Source: Brachionus koreanus (Eukaryota; Rotifera; Eurotatoria; Ploima; Brachionidae). Taken from it: a DNA stretch of 64,000 nt. Shown piece after piece: positions 1 to 12,188 of this stretch (its first letter is position 1; every line of letters begins with the position of its first letter). The notes under the pieces are model-generated. The model had not been told where the DNA came from and searched no databases. It saw nothing but the letters and a program-made list of their open reading frames with translations. The position numbers were made by a program, and so were the translations under genes. Location: assembly GCA_016987375.1 (NCBI GenBank), contig PJRA01000412.1:788408-852407 (forward strand), written 5' to 3'.

Positions 1-187
1 TGTCGCTCAAATGCAATCAATAATTCTATTTGAAATAATTATTAAAAAAATAAGCCAACGTATTTAAAAAAAGATACAGAAGATTTTAAATTAGAAGAAC
101 TCGAAAACAAAATAATAAATTGTCGAAAAGTGATAAAGTAAAAAAAAAATCTAAATTAATTAAATTAAAAATTTTAATGATTTAAGT

Positions 188-3100
188 CTACATCTGACCA
201 ATATTGGCATGAATAAACTCGGGCTGGTTCAATCGATCGAAATTAACGTCCGTATTTGGATTTGAATTAGATCCATAAGAAGATGATGAGTCTGGCGAGC
301 ACATTGAAGATGACGAGGTGTCGTTTTTAACCGGTATAATCAGCTGACTTTCTGATTTAGGGTCTATTTTTAAAGGAATTTTAGCAATAGCCTCATCTTC
401 ATGTCTAGTATTTTCGTAGTGGTCAAAATCGTCGAATATGGATGAAGTATGCTTAAACGTGTGAAAGACTTTAAGAACTTGAATGCCTTTATCGAAAGGT
501 ATCTCTTGAGTATCTCTGGAATTAGTGACTGGTTTATTATCATTATTTTCAAGCTTAATGTTTCTCAGCAACGAATTAGGTACATCTTTCACATAAATCC
601 ATTTAACTTGAAAGCATCCTCTCCATTTGTCCTGAGACCAGAGCTCTGTTCTGCGGTTAAAATCTACACGAGAGGTCATTTCGGCCATACCACAGAAATG
701 ACGCGATCCATTCACAGAAAAAAATAAATAGACTGGTGTATTACCTTCTCCTTTGATAAATGCTGAGTTCAATCTACGATTGCCGTGTTCAGTTGAACAC
801 CAAACATTGTGTTTAATACTAGCAAATACGTCGTCTTCTGAATAGCTTTTGATAACAAAAAATCTAGCCGAAATTGGTGTTATATTAAACTCGATCGGAT
901 TATAGCTACTCGCATCTATTTTATTTGGTTTTAAATCGATTTGAATTGAATTAATGTCGTTTTTTTTTTCATCATCTACCAAGAATTTTTTGTCCAAATT
1001 TGTCATAAAGGAGGATATCTTTAATTGTGGCGGATGCTGAGGCTTGTAATAGTAATCTTCATCGGAAAATTGTTTTTTACTTGTGTTCGAATTTGTTTTG
1101 TCTCGGCCATTTGAAATGTGGTATGTATTAAAGTCAGGCTCTATGTTAGAATAGAAATTGCTCAAAGTGCCAAACTGTTTTTGTTGTTGTTTCTGGTAAT
1201 TGTTATATTGTTGACGCTTGTAATAGTTTTTGTTAAATGTATAATTTGATTGATTTTGACCTTCGAATGGAATATTTGTCTTTGAGTTATTCTCTTGGAG
1301 AATTTTTGACGCTTCTTTAAAAAAATTAATTTTATATAAATATAATCTTTATAAATATACTTTTTTAACTAAAAAAAATCAATTTTTTAATTGCAAAATT
1401 AAAATAATTTTAAATTTTTACATTGTTTAATTTTTATATTTTTCAAAAAATTTTATGCGATTTTCAGAAAATTTAAATTTTGGGAAATTTTTTTTTTTAT
1501 TTTTTAAAAATTAGATTAAATTTTTGGAAAATATAAAAATGTAAAAATCTATTAATATAAAAATTTAAAATTATTTTCATTTTGCCAAGTAAATTTGATT
1601 ATGATTTAAAAAAAAAGATTTTATTTATTGTGTAGTTTTTCGATTGTTAAGACGTGTTGTTATTGTTTTTTGTGTCATATAATGAGATGCTTTTTATATC
1701 AAACATTGGTTAAAATTATGGTCAAGGACATTTTAAAAAAAACCCAAAAATACAGAGAGCCATTTATGCTAAAGGGAATTCAAAATTATCAAAATAATCA
1801 GTGAGAGTAGATATCACTATTGATGCTACATTTTTTTCAGAAAAAAAGAATTTTTTGGATTTAAGTTTATGTCATATTAAAAATTTTATGTCTTAGTAAT
1901 TGAACAATTATCTAATTAGTGTCACCATTAAAAACTTGGAAGCCTAAATTTGAAAGAAATAATTTAAATAAACATAAAGAAATAATTTTTGATTTAAATT
2001 ATGAGTAAAGTAGAAAATATTTATGTGTTTGACCCTTCCGAAAACCCAACAACATTTTTATCTCATTCAATTTTGTAGAAAAATACCCTAGGATTTGAAG
2101 AAAATATTGCATTAACAGATAAGAAGACACATAAGCTGATAATGAAAGTGAAACTGTTTCTTCACAACCAATATCCACCAAGTTACAAAATGTTAAAAGA
2201 TACTCTTAGATATGTTTCTTTTTAAACAAAGTGGTTTCTAACTAGAATAGGTTGCTCGAGAGTGTAGTAAATACAACTAAATGCAAAATTTAAAGATTTC
2301 TGTTGATAAATTATATATTGGAAATAGCTGCTATAGCTGCTACTGCTGCAAAGCAGGAGTTGACCTAAACATTCTTGTTAAGATTTCGTAGCTAAATGTA
2401 CGAACTAGCAAACTTACTATTTTGGAGCTTAATAAATTTATGATCACGCCGGTACACAAGACAAGTATGAAGAACTGAGAGAAAAAATAGCTTTTATCGA
2501 TATAAAAATAAAAAAAAAAAAGATAAAATTTTTTAAGCCGATGGATTTGTTCAAACAATTAAATTTAATTTTTTTAAAAAATTAAAATTTTAGAACGTTT
2601 TTTTTTCTCTATTTAAACATCATTAATGAATACATTAAATTTCCGAAAATAATTTTATAAAGAATATACTCTAAAATTAAATTTCAAAAATTCAAATAAC
2701 CTTCTGATAATTTTTTTTTTTTTAAATAATTAAAAATACTTACGACTTGAATTTATTGGAGGGAATGAGTTGTTATCAATATTAAACTCATGTTGATTTT
2801 GATTATTGTTAGTAAAAAATTGGTTTTCAATATTGCTTAATTGCTTTGGTTCATTTGAATGCTCTGGCATAAGATAACTTGAAAAATTGTTTGCATTGAG
2901 TTGATTTTGGTGATAACTAAATTGATTGTTAAAAAATCGATTTTGTTCCATTTGACCCTTTATTTCTGCGTTAGATCCAGCAAAATCTGACCATGCTTGG
3001 TTTTCGTTTTCATTTGATTTCAAATTTTCATTTTCAGCCATGTTCGACTGATTATTTACATAATTAAAATTATATCGTTTTGTATTTTTGTTGTTTTGAT

Positions 3101-3884
3101 TTGGATTGTTTCTAAAATTTTTGAAATTTCTGCTACCAGTATTTTTGTAGTCATTCAAATTCAACGAATTGAAATCGTTCTCAAGTTTGTTTGCTTTATT
3201 TTTTGGATTGTTTGATGGATTTGGATAAAAATTTTGATACTGGCCATTGTTTGAATTTGAGTTAACATTTTGCCGCTTGTTAAAATTTCTATGATTTGCC
3301 TGAAAATCGTTTATAGGACTGATTTGAGGATTTCCATAGCCAAAACCGAATGCTTGAGGATACGCAAAACTAAATTGATCAAAAGAAGCAATTTCAGCAG
3401 GATTAAAACCCGCTGCGTTTATATAGGCAGCAACTGATATTGGATCCGAGAGACCATTTTTGGCCATGGCCATAGTTTGTGACCAGTTAGCTGAATTGAA
3501 GTCAAGAGGGGCAGCAAAAGTGTTGGAACCTTGAATAAATGGATAGTAGTTTATAAAAGGAATTGGCGTTTGAGCTATCATTTGATTCTGATTCAGGGCT
3601 GGTGATTGCTCATTGCTCAAAACTGCCTGTCCATTGCTGTCATCTACATTCTTAATTTAAAAAAAAATTTAAAATGCCAATTAAATCATTCTTAAGTGAT
3701 TTAGTACATTTTGAATTTTGTTTTCAGCCGAAGGTGATGTGGTTATGGAGGACGAGGTAGACGCAGATGTATTTGAAGTAAATTCTGATGCTTCATTGGT
3801 ATTTTGATTGTGTCTGTCCTGATCTGAACCTTGTTCAATGGGTTTATCGTCTGTTTTTCTTAAGTTATGCTTTTTATTGTTCAT
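188..3884 (-). CDS. YTHDF: YTH-domain m6A RNA reader, YTHDF family
   Basis: Cytoplasmic reader of N6-methyladenosine in mRNA. Three exons, 3884-3708, 3650-2744 and 1314-188, join in frame to about 736 residues. The first two exons encode a long disordered Asn/Gln/Ser-rich region, as in animal YTHDF proteins. The YTH domain lies in the last exon, beginning near [13 protein letters not shown]; it keeps [11 protein letters not shown] and LWSQDKW (the tryptophans of the methyl-A cage) and ends near [13 protein letters not shown]. This order, with a long low-complexity N-terminus and C-terminal YTH, separates YTHDF from YTHDC. Start is the ATG at 3884. Intron 2 is unusually long (1.4 kb). Vertebrates have three paralogues; no specific one can be assigned. 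Domain identity is certain; exon borders are inferred. Confidence 0.93.
1315..2743. other. Long AT-rich intron of the YTHDF gene
   Basis: Spliced between the second and third coding exons of YTHDF. About 1660-2560 is less AT-rich and reads in short, stop-interrupted stretches on the + strand (for example around 2000-2230), which looks like a decayed insertion. I cannot name its source. Confidence 0.5.
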
Positions 3885-5638
3885 TTTAGTAAATGTCCAA
3901 AAACCACAAAATCTGATATTAAAAAAAAATGGATTATTTAAGTTAACATAAGCCTAAAAAGCCAAGATGAGACAAACGAAATTTTGAGAGAAAAGCTCAC
4001 ATTTTTATCAACAAATATTTAAATTATAATTTTAAATAAATGCATGTGCTCATGATAATATTTCGATACTGCGAACAACTCTTGCTTTAAAAATTTTATA
4101 ATGTGTTCTATAATATCCTAGTAAGAAAGAGCTATGCATTAATCGTTTATGTTTGATCATCATTGAATTAAAAACACTAAGCATTGGAAGCAAAATTTAT
4201 AAGCGCATTCATGTAGAAGCTAGATTTTTTTGGAAAAAAATTTATTTCAAGTTTAAATTAGGAAAAATTTCGAAATAATGATGACGACGACACACACATA
4301 AAATTAAAAAATTAAACATCAAACTAACTATTACTTTTTAAACCATTAAATATATGCTTTTTTCTTTAAATTTTAAGACCTTCTAATATTATTAAATAAA
4401 TCAATTTAATATTTTTGACTTTTTTATTTAATTTTAAAAAAATTTTCTTTCTAATTAAAGGAATAAAAATTTTGCTAGTCAAAATTTTTTGAAAAAAAAA
4501 TCATAATTTAAAAAATAAAAAAACTTTGAAAAAGGTCTAACATACTGAACATCTGTTAATGTTAGAGTATTTTTATGAAGTTTTTTTTTGGTGACAAAAT
4601 CAATATTTGTATTATAATTTTTAATTACCTTAGTTACCAATTCTTTTTAAACATACATATGACTTTTATTTAGAATAAAATAACCACTTATTAAGGATGA
4701 ATAAAATCAAACTGTTTACAACTGATTTTGTTTTTTTTTTTTAGTTTCAGGAAAAACTATCCGTAAATAAAATTAAATTTTTAAATGAATTTTTTACATT
4801 CAAAATTTTTTTATAATTTTAACTTTAAAAATTCTTGATATATCACATAATTAATGTTATAGCATGAATAATTTTTAATTCTGAAATTTTAGTTTTAAAA
4901 ACTGATATTCTATTTTTATTTTAAATTAATTCTTTTAAAAAAAAAATAAAAAAAATTCATTTTTTTTACTTACAAATATCTATTTGAGTTATTTTGTGAC
5001 AAAAGTTAAAACCAAAATTGTTTCAACTATGACTTTTTACAATGATGACAAATATTTTCGAATAGAAAAATATCTTTAAAATTAGCCATCAATTCTGTTT
5101 TAAATATTTTTTAATTTTAGATGATTCATAAAAATAGAATGATCAAATTTATTTTAATTATAAAATTTAAAAATAAAAAAGTTGTATAAACTGAGAAATT
5201 CATAATTGATTTCATTAATTGTATATACAAAATTTTAACTAAAAAAATTGAATATTCTAATTAATTCTGTTCATTTTTTTCCTTCTTTTTAATTTTTTCC
5301 ATTCATAAAACATCTTAAAACTTAAAGCCTGATATTTTAAATTTATTAAAATAGAAAAAATTAATTTTCTTGAAAAAAGATTGAAAATAGAAACTTATAT
5401 ATTGAAAAGTTTCAAGAACTTTTCGAAAAATTCAAATTTGAAAATTTATGAAAAGTTGTTTGAAAATTTGTATAATTTAGAATGCACTAATTTAGTCTCT
5501 TTAAAATAATTTGGTTAGCTTTTCAAACAAATGCTTAAGTGTCGACAGTAAATAAAATTTTGAAATTTAATCACATTTTGAATATTTTTTAATAGACCAA
5601 TTTAGAACATTCTAAAGCCTAACTTTAGTTGAATAAAA
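3885..5638. other. Intergenic region, divergent YTHDF and propeller gene
   Basis: 1.75 kb of very AT-rich sequence between two divergently transcribed genes. It presumably holds both promoters. I see no gene, repeat family or clear regulatory motif in it. Confidence 0.6.
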
Positions 5639-6790
5639 ATGACTCATCAATTAAGTCCTCCAAGCAAAGACACGAATAACAATCTATCTGCTAAAAATTT
5701 TCTTGGCCCAAACACTTCTAGTAATGACATAGATTTTTGTTCCTTAATTAGTGAAGCAAAACCAGCCGCAATTTTAGTCAATGAATGCGGCGAAATCGAA
5801 ATTCAAATGAACAAAAATCATTCCTATTTCTATGCATATGAATTAGTATTTCATTCAGATAACAAAGATGACATGGACCAAGTGCTAAACCAAGCAGAAA
5901 ACTCAATCAGTGGAGACAAATTATGCTGTTTTGCTGAAACAAAATCTGGTTCGCTTTTACTAGCAACCCAAAAAGGAGTCATAGGCATTATTAACCTTAA
6001 CAAATGCATGACGGCATGGATTTCGATAGTTAAATTAAATTGTGAAAATCCTGCGTCAAATCTCAATGCATGTGATGATCTATATGACATCGGCAAAAAG
6101 ATACTTGTTGATTTATGTGTAGACAATACAAATGATCATATTATAATTCTGACAAAGCATTGTAACAAAGAAAAAGCTGAATTTAAAATAGAAACATACT
6201 CGTTTAATGAAAAAAACAATGAAATGACATTACTCAGAATTTTAAATTTGTCACAGTCTCAAGCTGGATCAAATACATCTCAAAATGAGCCCTCTGAATT
6301 TGTAAGAATTTATCTAGACGAGACAGAAAATTGTTTTGTCATAATCGATTCAAATAACCATAAAGTTTACTGGTTTAATACTTCAAACTGTCAGGCGAAA
6401 AGATGTGTTAAGTCTCCTGATGGAGAATCAATTTACAGCCCTAGCGGACTGGCTCTTTTGCCTGACCCAAAAAATATCTACATATGCAGCAAAAAAGGTA
6501 TGTTAATTTGCCGGCCCGATCACCAATCAGTCAAGCATGATTCACTAAAGCCTATTGATATAGCTTTTTCTAAAGAAGACAATTCCCTCTACTTCATAGA
6601 TCAATTTGCACTTTACCGAACTCGGATAACAGATACAATGGCTAATGAGCAAAGGTATAAACGCATATTTTCAAACAAGACTCAAAACAAAGGCTTCAGA
6701 AGGGTCATCGCTTGTCAAAAACATATTTTTATAATGTCAAATGATATTAATAGTTTGTTTGTAATCGAACGAGAACATCTAAAATTATAA
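5639..6790 (+). CDS. NHL-like beta-propeller protein, TIR-less paralogue
   Basis: Single-exon gene of 383 residues; a TGA lies in frame just upstream of the ATG, so the start is firm. The first 50 or so residues are polar. The rest consists of repeated beta-rich units typical of an NHL/six-bladed propeller: blades near GSLLLATQKGVIGIINL, ILVDLCVDNTNDHIIIL, FVRIYLDETENCFVIIDS, PSGLALLPDPKNIYIC and PIDIAFSKEDNSLYFID. It is clearly paralogous to the C-terminal half of the gene starting at 7013 (compare NHKVYWFN..KRCVKSPDG with NSKIYWFK..RRCLKSQDN). No signal peptide or enzymatic motif is visible. Function unknown; propellers of this sort usually bind proteins or RNA. The gene is real on coding character and paralogy; the NHL label is by eye. 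Confidence 0.75.
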   Translation: MTHQLSPPSKDTNNNLSAKNFLGPNTSSNDIDFCSLISEAKPAAILVNECGEIEIQMNKNHSYFYAYELVFHSDNKDDMDQVLNQAENSISGDKLCCFAETKSGSLLLATQKGVIGIINLNKCMTAWISIVKLNCENPASNLNACDDLYDIGKKILVDLCVDNTNDHIIILTKHCNKEKAEFKIETYSFNEKNNEMTLLRILNLSQSQAGSNTSQNEPSEFVRIYLDETENCFVIIDSNNHKVYWFNTSNCQAKRCVKSPDGESIYSPSGLALLPDPKNIYICSKKGMLICRPDHQSVKHDSLKPIDIAFSKEDNSLYFIDQFALYRTRITDTMANEQRYKRIFSNKTQNKGFRRVIACQKHIFIMSNDINSLFVIEREHLKL

Positions 6791-7012
6791 GTTGATTTTT
6801 AATTTAAAAAAAAAACCTTTCGGACTTCGCAGGTCCCATGCATTTTCGTTTTGAAAATTTTTTAGGGAACCAATTTTGAATTCAATTTTTATTTATTAAT
6901 AAAAAACATTTAATCATTTAACTTAAGAGTTTTTAGAAAATTATTTATCGCCAAGTAATTAGGGTGATAAAGAATCATTTTGATTTAAAAATAAATTAAC
7001 GTTTTAGATAAA

Positions 7013-10000
7013 ATGAGCCACGGGTTTGAGAATAGCAAGCTAACTCCGCAGTCAATTGAGCTTTCATTAAGACGCCATGTGATGATCTCTTACAATTGGG
7101 AAAATACCGAGCAAGTGAAGCAAATTATCGAGTGTCTAAAGCCTTATATGCATCTTTGGAGGGACAAGAGCAATCTTACCGGCGCTGGCGATTTATGGAC
7201 TGAGTAAATAAATAGTTAATATTAAATCTTAAGACACAGTACAATTTTTTATATTCAGTTATTTTTAATGTCAAGAATAGCCGACGCTATCACCCAATCC
7301 GAATTTGTTGTTGCAGTTTTGACTCCGGAGTATACTAAATCAGACAGTTGTACAAATGAACTTAATTTTGCACTCAATAACAACATTTTAGTAATTCCTG
7401 TGTTCCTGGACCCATTGTTTAGACCAACTGGCAATGTCGGTCTCAGAACAAGCAAATTGTTTTATCTTCTAATGAGGTAATTTAAATTTTGTATTCATGG
7501 ACAAAATTAGAATTCCATCTCTTGTCTTTAAAAAGCATAAATTTATGATTGAAAATCAAAAATCTATCTAGCACCATTGCATCGAAACAGTTCGTTTAAT
7601 TTATTTTTTTTAAATCGAAAAAATTTCAAAAGAATTATCAGTAATAATTGTAGAAAAATAGAAGATAAGAAATATTAAATTTTTGAAAAGAAAATAAAAC
7701 TAGAGAGTTTTTTTTAATCACTTAATATTTAAAATTACATGAAATAACAGTAAAACTAATTGTTTCTTAATTTTAAATTAGCTAAATTAAAAATCAGATT
7801 TAAAATGATTAATTTATAATCAAATTGATTTATATTTCTCTTTCTGACTAATGAAAATATCAAAATACTTTATTAAAATTTAAAATGGAATAAACAAATC
7901 TAACTTGTAAGGTTCAAGAAATGAAAAACGTCCACACCATCTGCAAATCCTGCATCTTGATTTATATAGATCCAATTAGATCTATATGAATCGTAGAATA
8001 GAGATTAAGTAAAATATTTAGTTTCAACTTCTGAATTTTCAAGTGCTAAAAACATAGTCTTCTTTGAGGAAGAAATTTTAGATTGTCTAAAAACCTAAAA
8101 CCGAATTTGAAGACAGTACTCAAAGTACAAAAAGTACTCTCCCTTTAAACCTATTTTCTCAGAAACGATTCTATCAAATCCTACACATGGGCATATATTC
8201 TAAAAGAATATTAAATTTCCTACAAAACTAAAGTATTTTTAAAATAATTAAAAAAAAATCAGTTAACTAATTAAAATATAAAAATTATCAATAAAAAGAA
8301 GAAAAAAAAAATTTTTTAAAAAATTATTTCTGAATATATGCCCATGTTTGGGGTTTGATGTTGTCGTTTCTGAGAAAAATAGGCTTAAAGGGACAGTATT
8401 TTTGAGCTATGGCCAAACTTCCGACTTCTCTGGATCAAAATTTATTTTTTTTTTGACCCTGCCTAAAATTTTGACTATTTGAGGTTTTCACATATGCAGA
8501 TTACGATTTTGAGGTCGAAATTGGAGGGATAGTGTGGGCGTTTTGTATTTCTTGAACCTTATAAAAGTCTGGAAAAAATGCATTAAAAAATTAAAGTCAA
8601 GACATGAAATTTTAAAAGTTTTTGTTCATTTAAATTTTTAGTTCTACAAGTCACGACTTGCAGATGACTTGTAATGACTTTTTCAAAAAGAAAAAATTTT
8701 TTCTTCTTTTTATTGATATTTTAATAATATGTAAATTAAACTGGATCTGATACATTAGTTAATTAAAAAATAAAAACGTTATAAAGTTCAATTCAGTATT
8801 ATTAAATTTTAAAAACTTGTTGAAAAGAGTAATTACAAGTCAACTGCAAGTCATGACTTGTTCTTTTTAAATTATTTCCAATAAGTCAAAGTCGTGATTT
8901 TGACTTGATTTTAGACTTGGGACTATTAAACAACTCTGAAACAAATTTAAGTTATTTTAGGTGTCATTATTAAAAGATATCTACTAAATCATAGTCCTTA
9001 GGCAAAGGCAATAGCTATTTGTTCTCGTCTAATTGTTGATTTTGAGTATTTTGGGCCCCATTCATAAATTTTTCAAAAATGTAAACAAAAAAAAATAATA
9101 AATTGAATGTCCGAACAAATAATTGGAGATCCAAACCCATACATTAATTCTACAGAATTTAATAAAATAAAAAAAGGAGTAGTTTTTTATAGAAAATATA
9201 GTAAATCTTTTTATTAACATTATTGTTTAATTTTTCAAATTAAATTTTAAAAACTCAAATTAACTTACTAATTTGGTTCGAAAAATGATTTAAAAGTTCT
9301 ATCAACAAATGAATAAATAAATCTTTAATAGAATTAACGAAATTCTAGTTTTGGGTGAAATTAAAAATTTCAATTTTACTTTTCAATTTCAAAATTTCAC
9401 TTTTCAATTAGTTTTTTATCCATTATCAACTTTAAAATTAAACGAAATATTTATTATTTTTTTTTAAGAGATATTTTGCTAAATCCGCTCCTATTTGTTA
9501 GACACCTTTATGCTATGTCTCACAAAAATCGAGGATATCAAATCCCAGGTAAAATTTTTATAAGAAAAATATTAAATCAATTAATTTTGAATTTAGTTGA
9601 AGAGTACAAAGCCATATGCTTTAAATATACAATGAATGAGATTGAAAATTTCATTGAATCAAATTCTAAAAAAGCCTTAAATCAGTCAAATTCACCTGAT
9701 TTGAATAATAACACAAGTGTTACCTTGAATCCACGAACAAGCAAAAGTGACATTGAGCGTCTCAAATACGAAGAAAATATATCAGTCAACACAGGCTTAC
9801 TTTCCTCGGATTCAGAATCAGACAATCACAGCAATAGTAGTAGTTTGAACGTATATTGCATGCAGACTAAAGTTAATGGCAAAAATGTTAACTTTACAGA
9901 TGTTGCTGTGCCTTACAAATTAGGCGATTTTATGTACTTGAAAAATGATCCCAAAAATACAGGAGAAACGGCAAAATTAGAAAATAGCATGAGCAAATTA

Positions 10001-11302
10001 AAGCTAGGTGTAAAAAAAAGGAACGAACTCGGTCTAGATAGTCCTAATAAAAGCCCAGAAACAAGTGCTAAGCATAGCTTTCAGATTCATCAAAGTCGAC
10101 CCGATTTGACTCAGTATGATTTTTATACGCGTGAAAAAGATGAACTAATGTCATTTGTTTGTCATGGAAAAGAAGCAGATATTGAAGATGCAGACTACCA
10201 AGAAATTTATGAAATAAAACCATCCAAACTATCAAAACAGGACATTATGATGGAACTTGTTTTTCATTTAATCAATGATTATATCAGTTGTTTTTCTCTA
10301 ATAAAAGACGACTTACTCTTAGTAGCGTCTGAAAAGGGTGATTTTCATCTAGTCAGACCCTTGAAGGACAAATGGGATTTTAGTAGATTCACACTAAAGC
10401 CAAAATTTAATGGAAACGATGCTCAGCATTACAAATGCGGACTCAAAACTTTAATAGACATGTGCTTTGATGCTAAAGGCAATTTGATATTGCTGAATAG
10501 ATGGAAATTTAAACCAGAAGAACCTAATCAAGAAGATGTTTTCAAGTACACAGTTGAATTGTATAGCTTTAATCATAAAATAACTGAGACAATAATTTAT
10601 ATCAAAACAATATGTTGTTTTTCGAATAGCGAGTCAGAAAAACTTCCATCCACGCCAACAGAAAAGCAAAATTTTCCAAGTCCTGCTAACACATCTAATT
10701 TGACTGTGAACGATTCGAATGTATCGAAGACAGACAGATCACCCATATTCACTCGAGTCTATAATGATGAAAAAAACAATTGTATAATATTGATTGATTC
10801 GGCTAATAGCAAAATTTATTGGTTCAAAAAAACTACTGGATCAAAGAGAAGATGTCTTAAGTCTCAGGATAATTCACTAAAAGATCCTAGAGCTCTAGCT
10901 TTGTCGCATGATGAGAAAGAAAGCGAGACCATTTTCATTAGTTCTAGTGGAGGACTAGTGGCATTTAATAAAAATTTCACTATTAAACATGATGCACTCA
11001 ATTGTATACAAGACATTTATTATGATCAGTTTGAAAAATGCTTGCTTTTTGTTGATAAAAGAGTTCTTTATGGTGGAAGAATATCACAAAAAAATCAAAA
11101 AAGCGCCCAGGAACAACAATCGGCCAATACTGATCTCAGATATAGACGATTGCATTCTAATTTGGATGCATCAAAAGCAAATTTTTCAAGATTGACCTCA
11201 TCAAAAAATTATGTTTTCATACTTTCGGATGAAAAAAAAAATTTCAAATCAAGTATTTTTGCTTTGGACAAATCAAAAGTGCAAACATCTGCAAATAGTT
11301 AA
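7013..11302 (+). CDS. Predicted TIR-domain / beta-propeller fusion protein
   Basis: Proposed three-exon gene: 7013-7204, 7259-7476 and 9469-11302, about 747 residues. Exons 1-2 encode a TIR domain: HVMISYNW (strand A), DKSNLTGAGDLW (BB-loop side), SEFVVAVLTPEYTKSDSC, CTNELNFAL (the Glu matches the catalytic Glu of NAD-cleaving TIRs such as SARM1), NNILVIPVFLD and a RPTGNVGL..KLFY tail. Exon 2 ends in phase 2 at a good donor and exon 3 begins at TTTTTTAAG/A in the matching phase. Exon 3 has a long polar linker with Ser/Asn-rich stretches, then an NHL-like propeller paralogous to the gene at 5639. Odd points: the exon 1 donor lacks one base for a canonical in-frame GT junction, and the 2 kb intron is filled with repeats. 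If the join is wrong these are two genes: a TIR-only gene and a propeller gene lacking its start. TIR call 0.85; fusion about 0.6. Confidence 0.65.
7907..8563. mobile_element. Foldback/MITE-like element in the TIR-gene intron
   Basis: Begins TAAGGTTCAAGAAAT and ends with the inverse ATTTCTTGAACCTTA. Internal parts are also inverted: CATGGGCATATATTC near 8187-8203 matches GAATATATGCCCATG near 8332-8345, and TTTCTCAGAAACG matches CGTTTCTGAGAAA. No coding capacity. TA-flanked ends suggest a Tc1/mariner-type non-autonomous element, which is inference. Confidence 0.75.
8590..8938. repeat. AAGTC-rich repeat ending in a hAT-like terminus
   Basis: Dense in direct and inverted copies of AAGTCATGACTTG-like words and ends in AACAACTCTG, the inverse of the CAGAGTTGTT terminus of the element at 16534. 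The left terminus is not evident, so this looks like a truncated relative. Confidence 0.5.
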
Positions 11303-11689
11303 ATTCTCAAATTAGACTGCTGATTTAAATCAATAGATTTAAAAAAATTTGAAAAGTTTAATTTTGTTACCTAATTAGAAAACGATATCAACAAATATTT
11401 AACCGTTTGAAAAATACTTTTATTTTTTGAAATATTTAAGCTTTTATTTTAGTTCGTTAAGATTAAAGACAAAAAAATTAAATCAATTAACTCTAGTTTA
11501 ACAAATTTTAATGCTCAAAAAAATTAATAAAATAATTATTTTATTTATTAATTTTTTTTATTCAAAATTGTAATGTGATGTTAAAACGATAATTTGAGTT
11601 TTTATTTTTTTAGTAAATTTGTAACAGCAAATTGAAATGTCTTGATCGTTAAGATTTAATTATTTGGCGCCAAAATATTAATTTTCCCT

Positions 11690-12080
11690 GTTTAATTCCT
11701 AATTATCAAACACACTCTTGCGAATCCGAACAAAAGCCTTGCTCTATAGTATTCCAGACCATATATGGTAACGGCTAAAAGAACTGTCTGTTGGAAGGGA
11801 CACCAGAGAAAAAAAAAATTACGAAAGGAAACAAGGAAGAACTAGAAACAAAAAGCTTTGTGAGAGGCGTCTGCTTAGGAAGTAATGAATCAAAGCGTCA
11901 GCACAAGCAACTAAACCATAAGCACAGGAAAAACCCATCCTACCGTTTTTTCTTCACATTCATTTAATCATTTAATTCAATTAAAAATATATGTATATAG
12001 AGTAATTCATAGACATAGTACTGTAAACAACGGAGTATGTCACCAATTGTGCTATTTTCATTTATTAAATAAACTAAACT
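11690..12080 (+). mobile_element. Retroelement 3' region with TAAAC tail
   Basis: A stretch of markedly higher G+C than its surroundings. Part of it (about 11745-11880, from ATATGGTAACGGCTAAAAGA to GAGAGGCGTCTGC) is matched, inverted, at 49130-49290. It ends in ATTAAATAAACTAAACTAAAC, the kind of short tandem tail left by non-LTR retrotransposons. No intact reading frame. Element class is inferred. Confidence 0.55.
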
Positions 12081-12188
12081 AAACAAATTAATAATAAATA
12101 AATTAAATTTACGAATTATAGGGAATTTTATTAAATTTTAACCACAAAATTTTATATTTAAAAATTAAAATTGATTTTTTTAACACAG

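Noticed and set aside
449..727. 92-codon frame on + opposite the YTH domain
   Set aside because: Antisense shadow of the YTHDF exon; no motif of its own.
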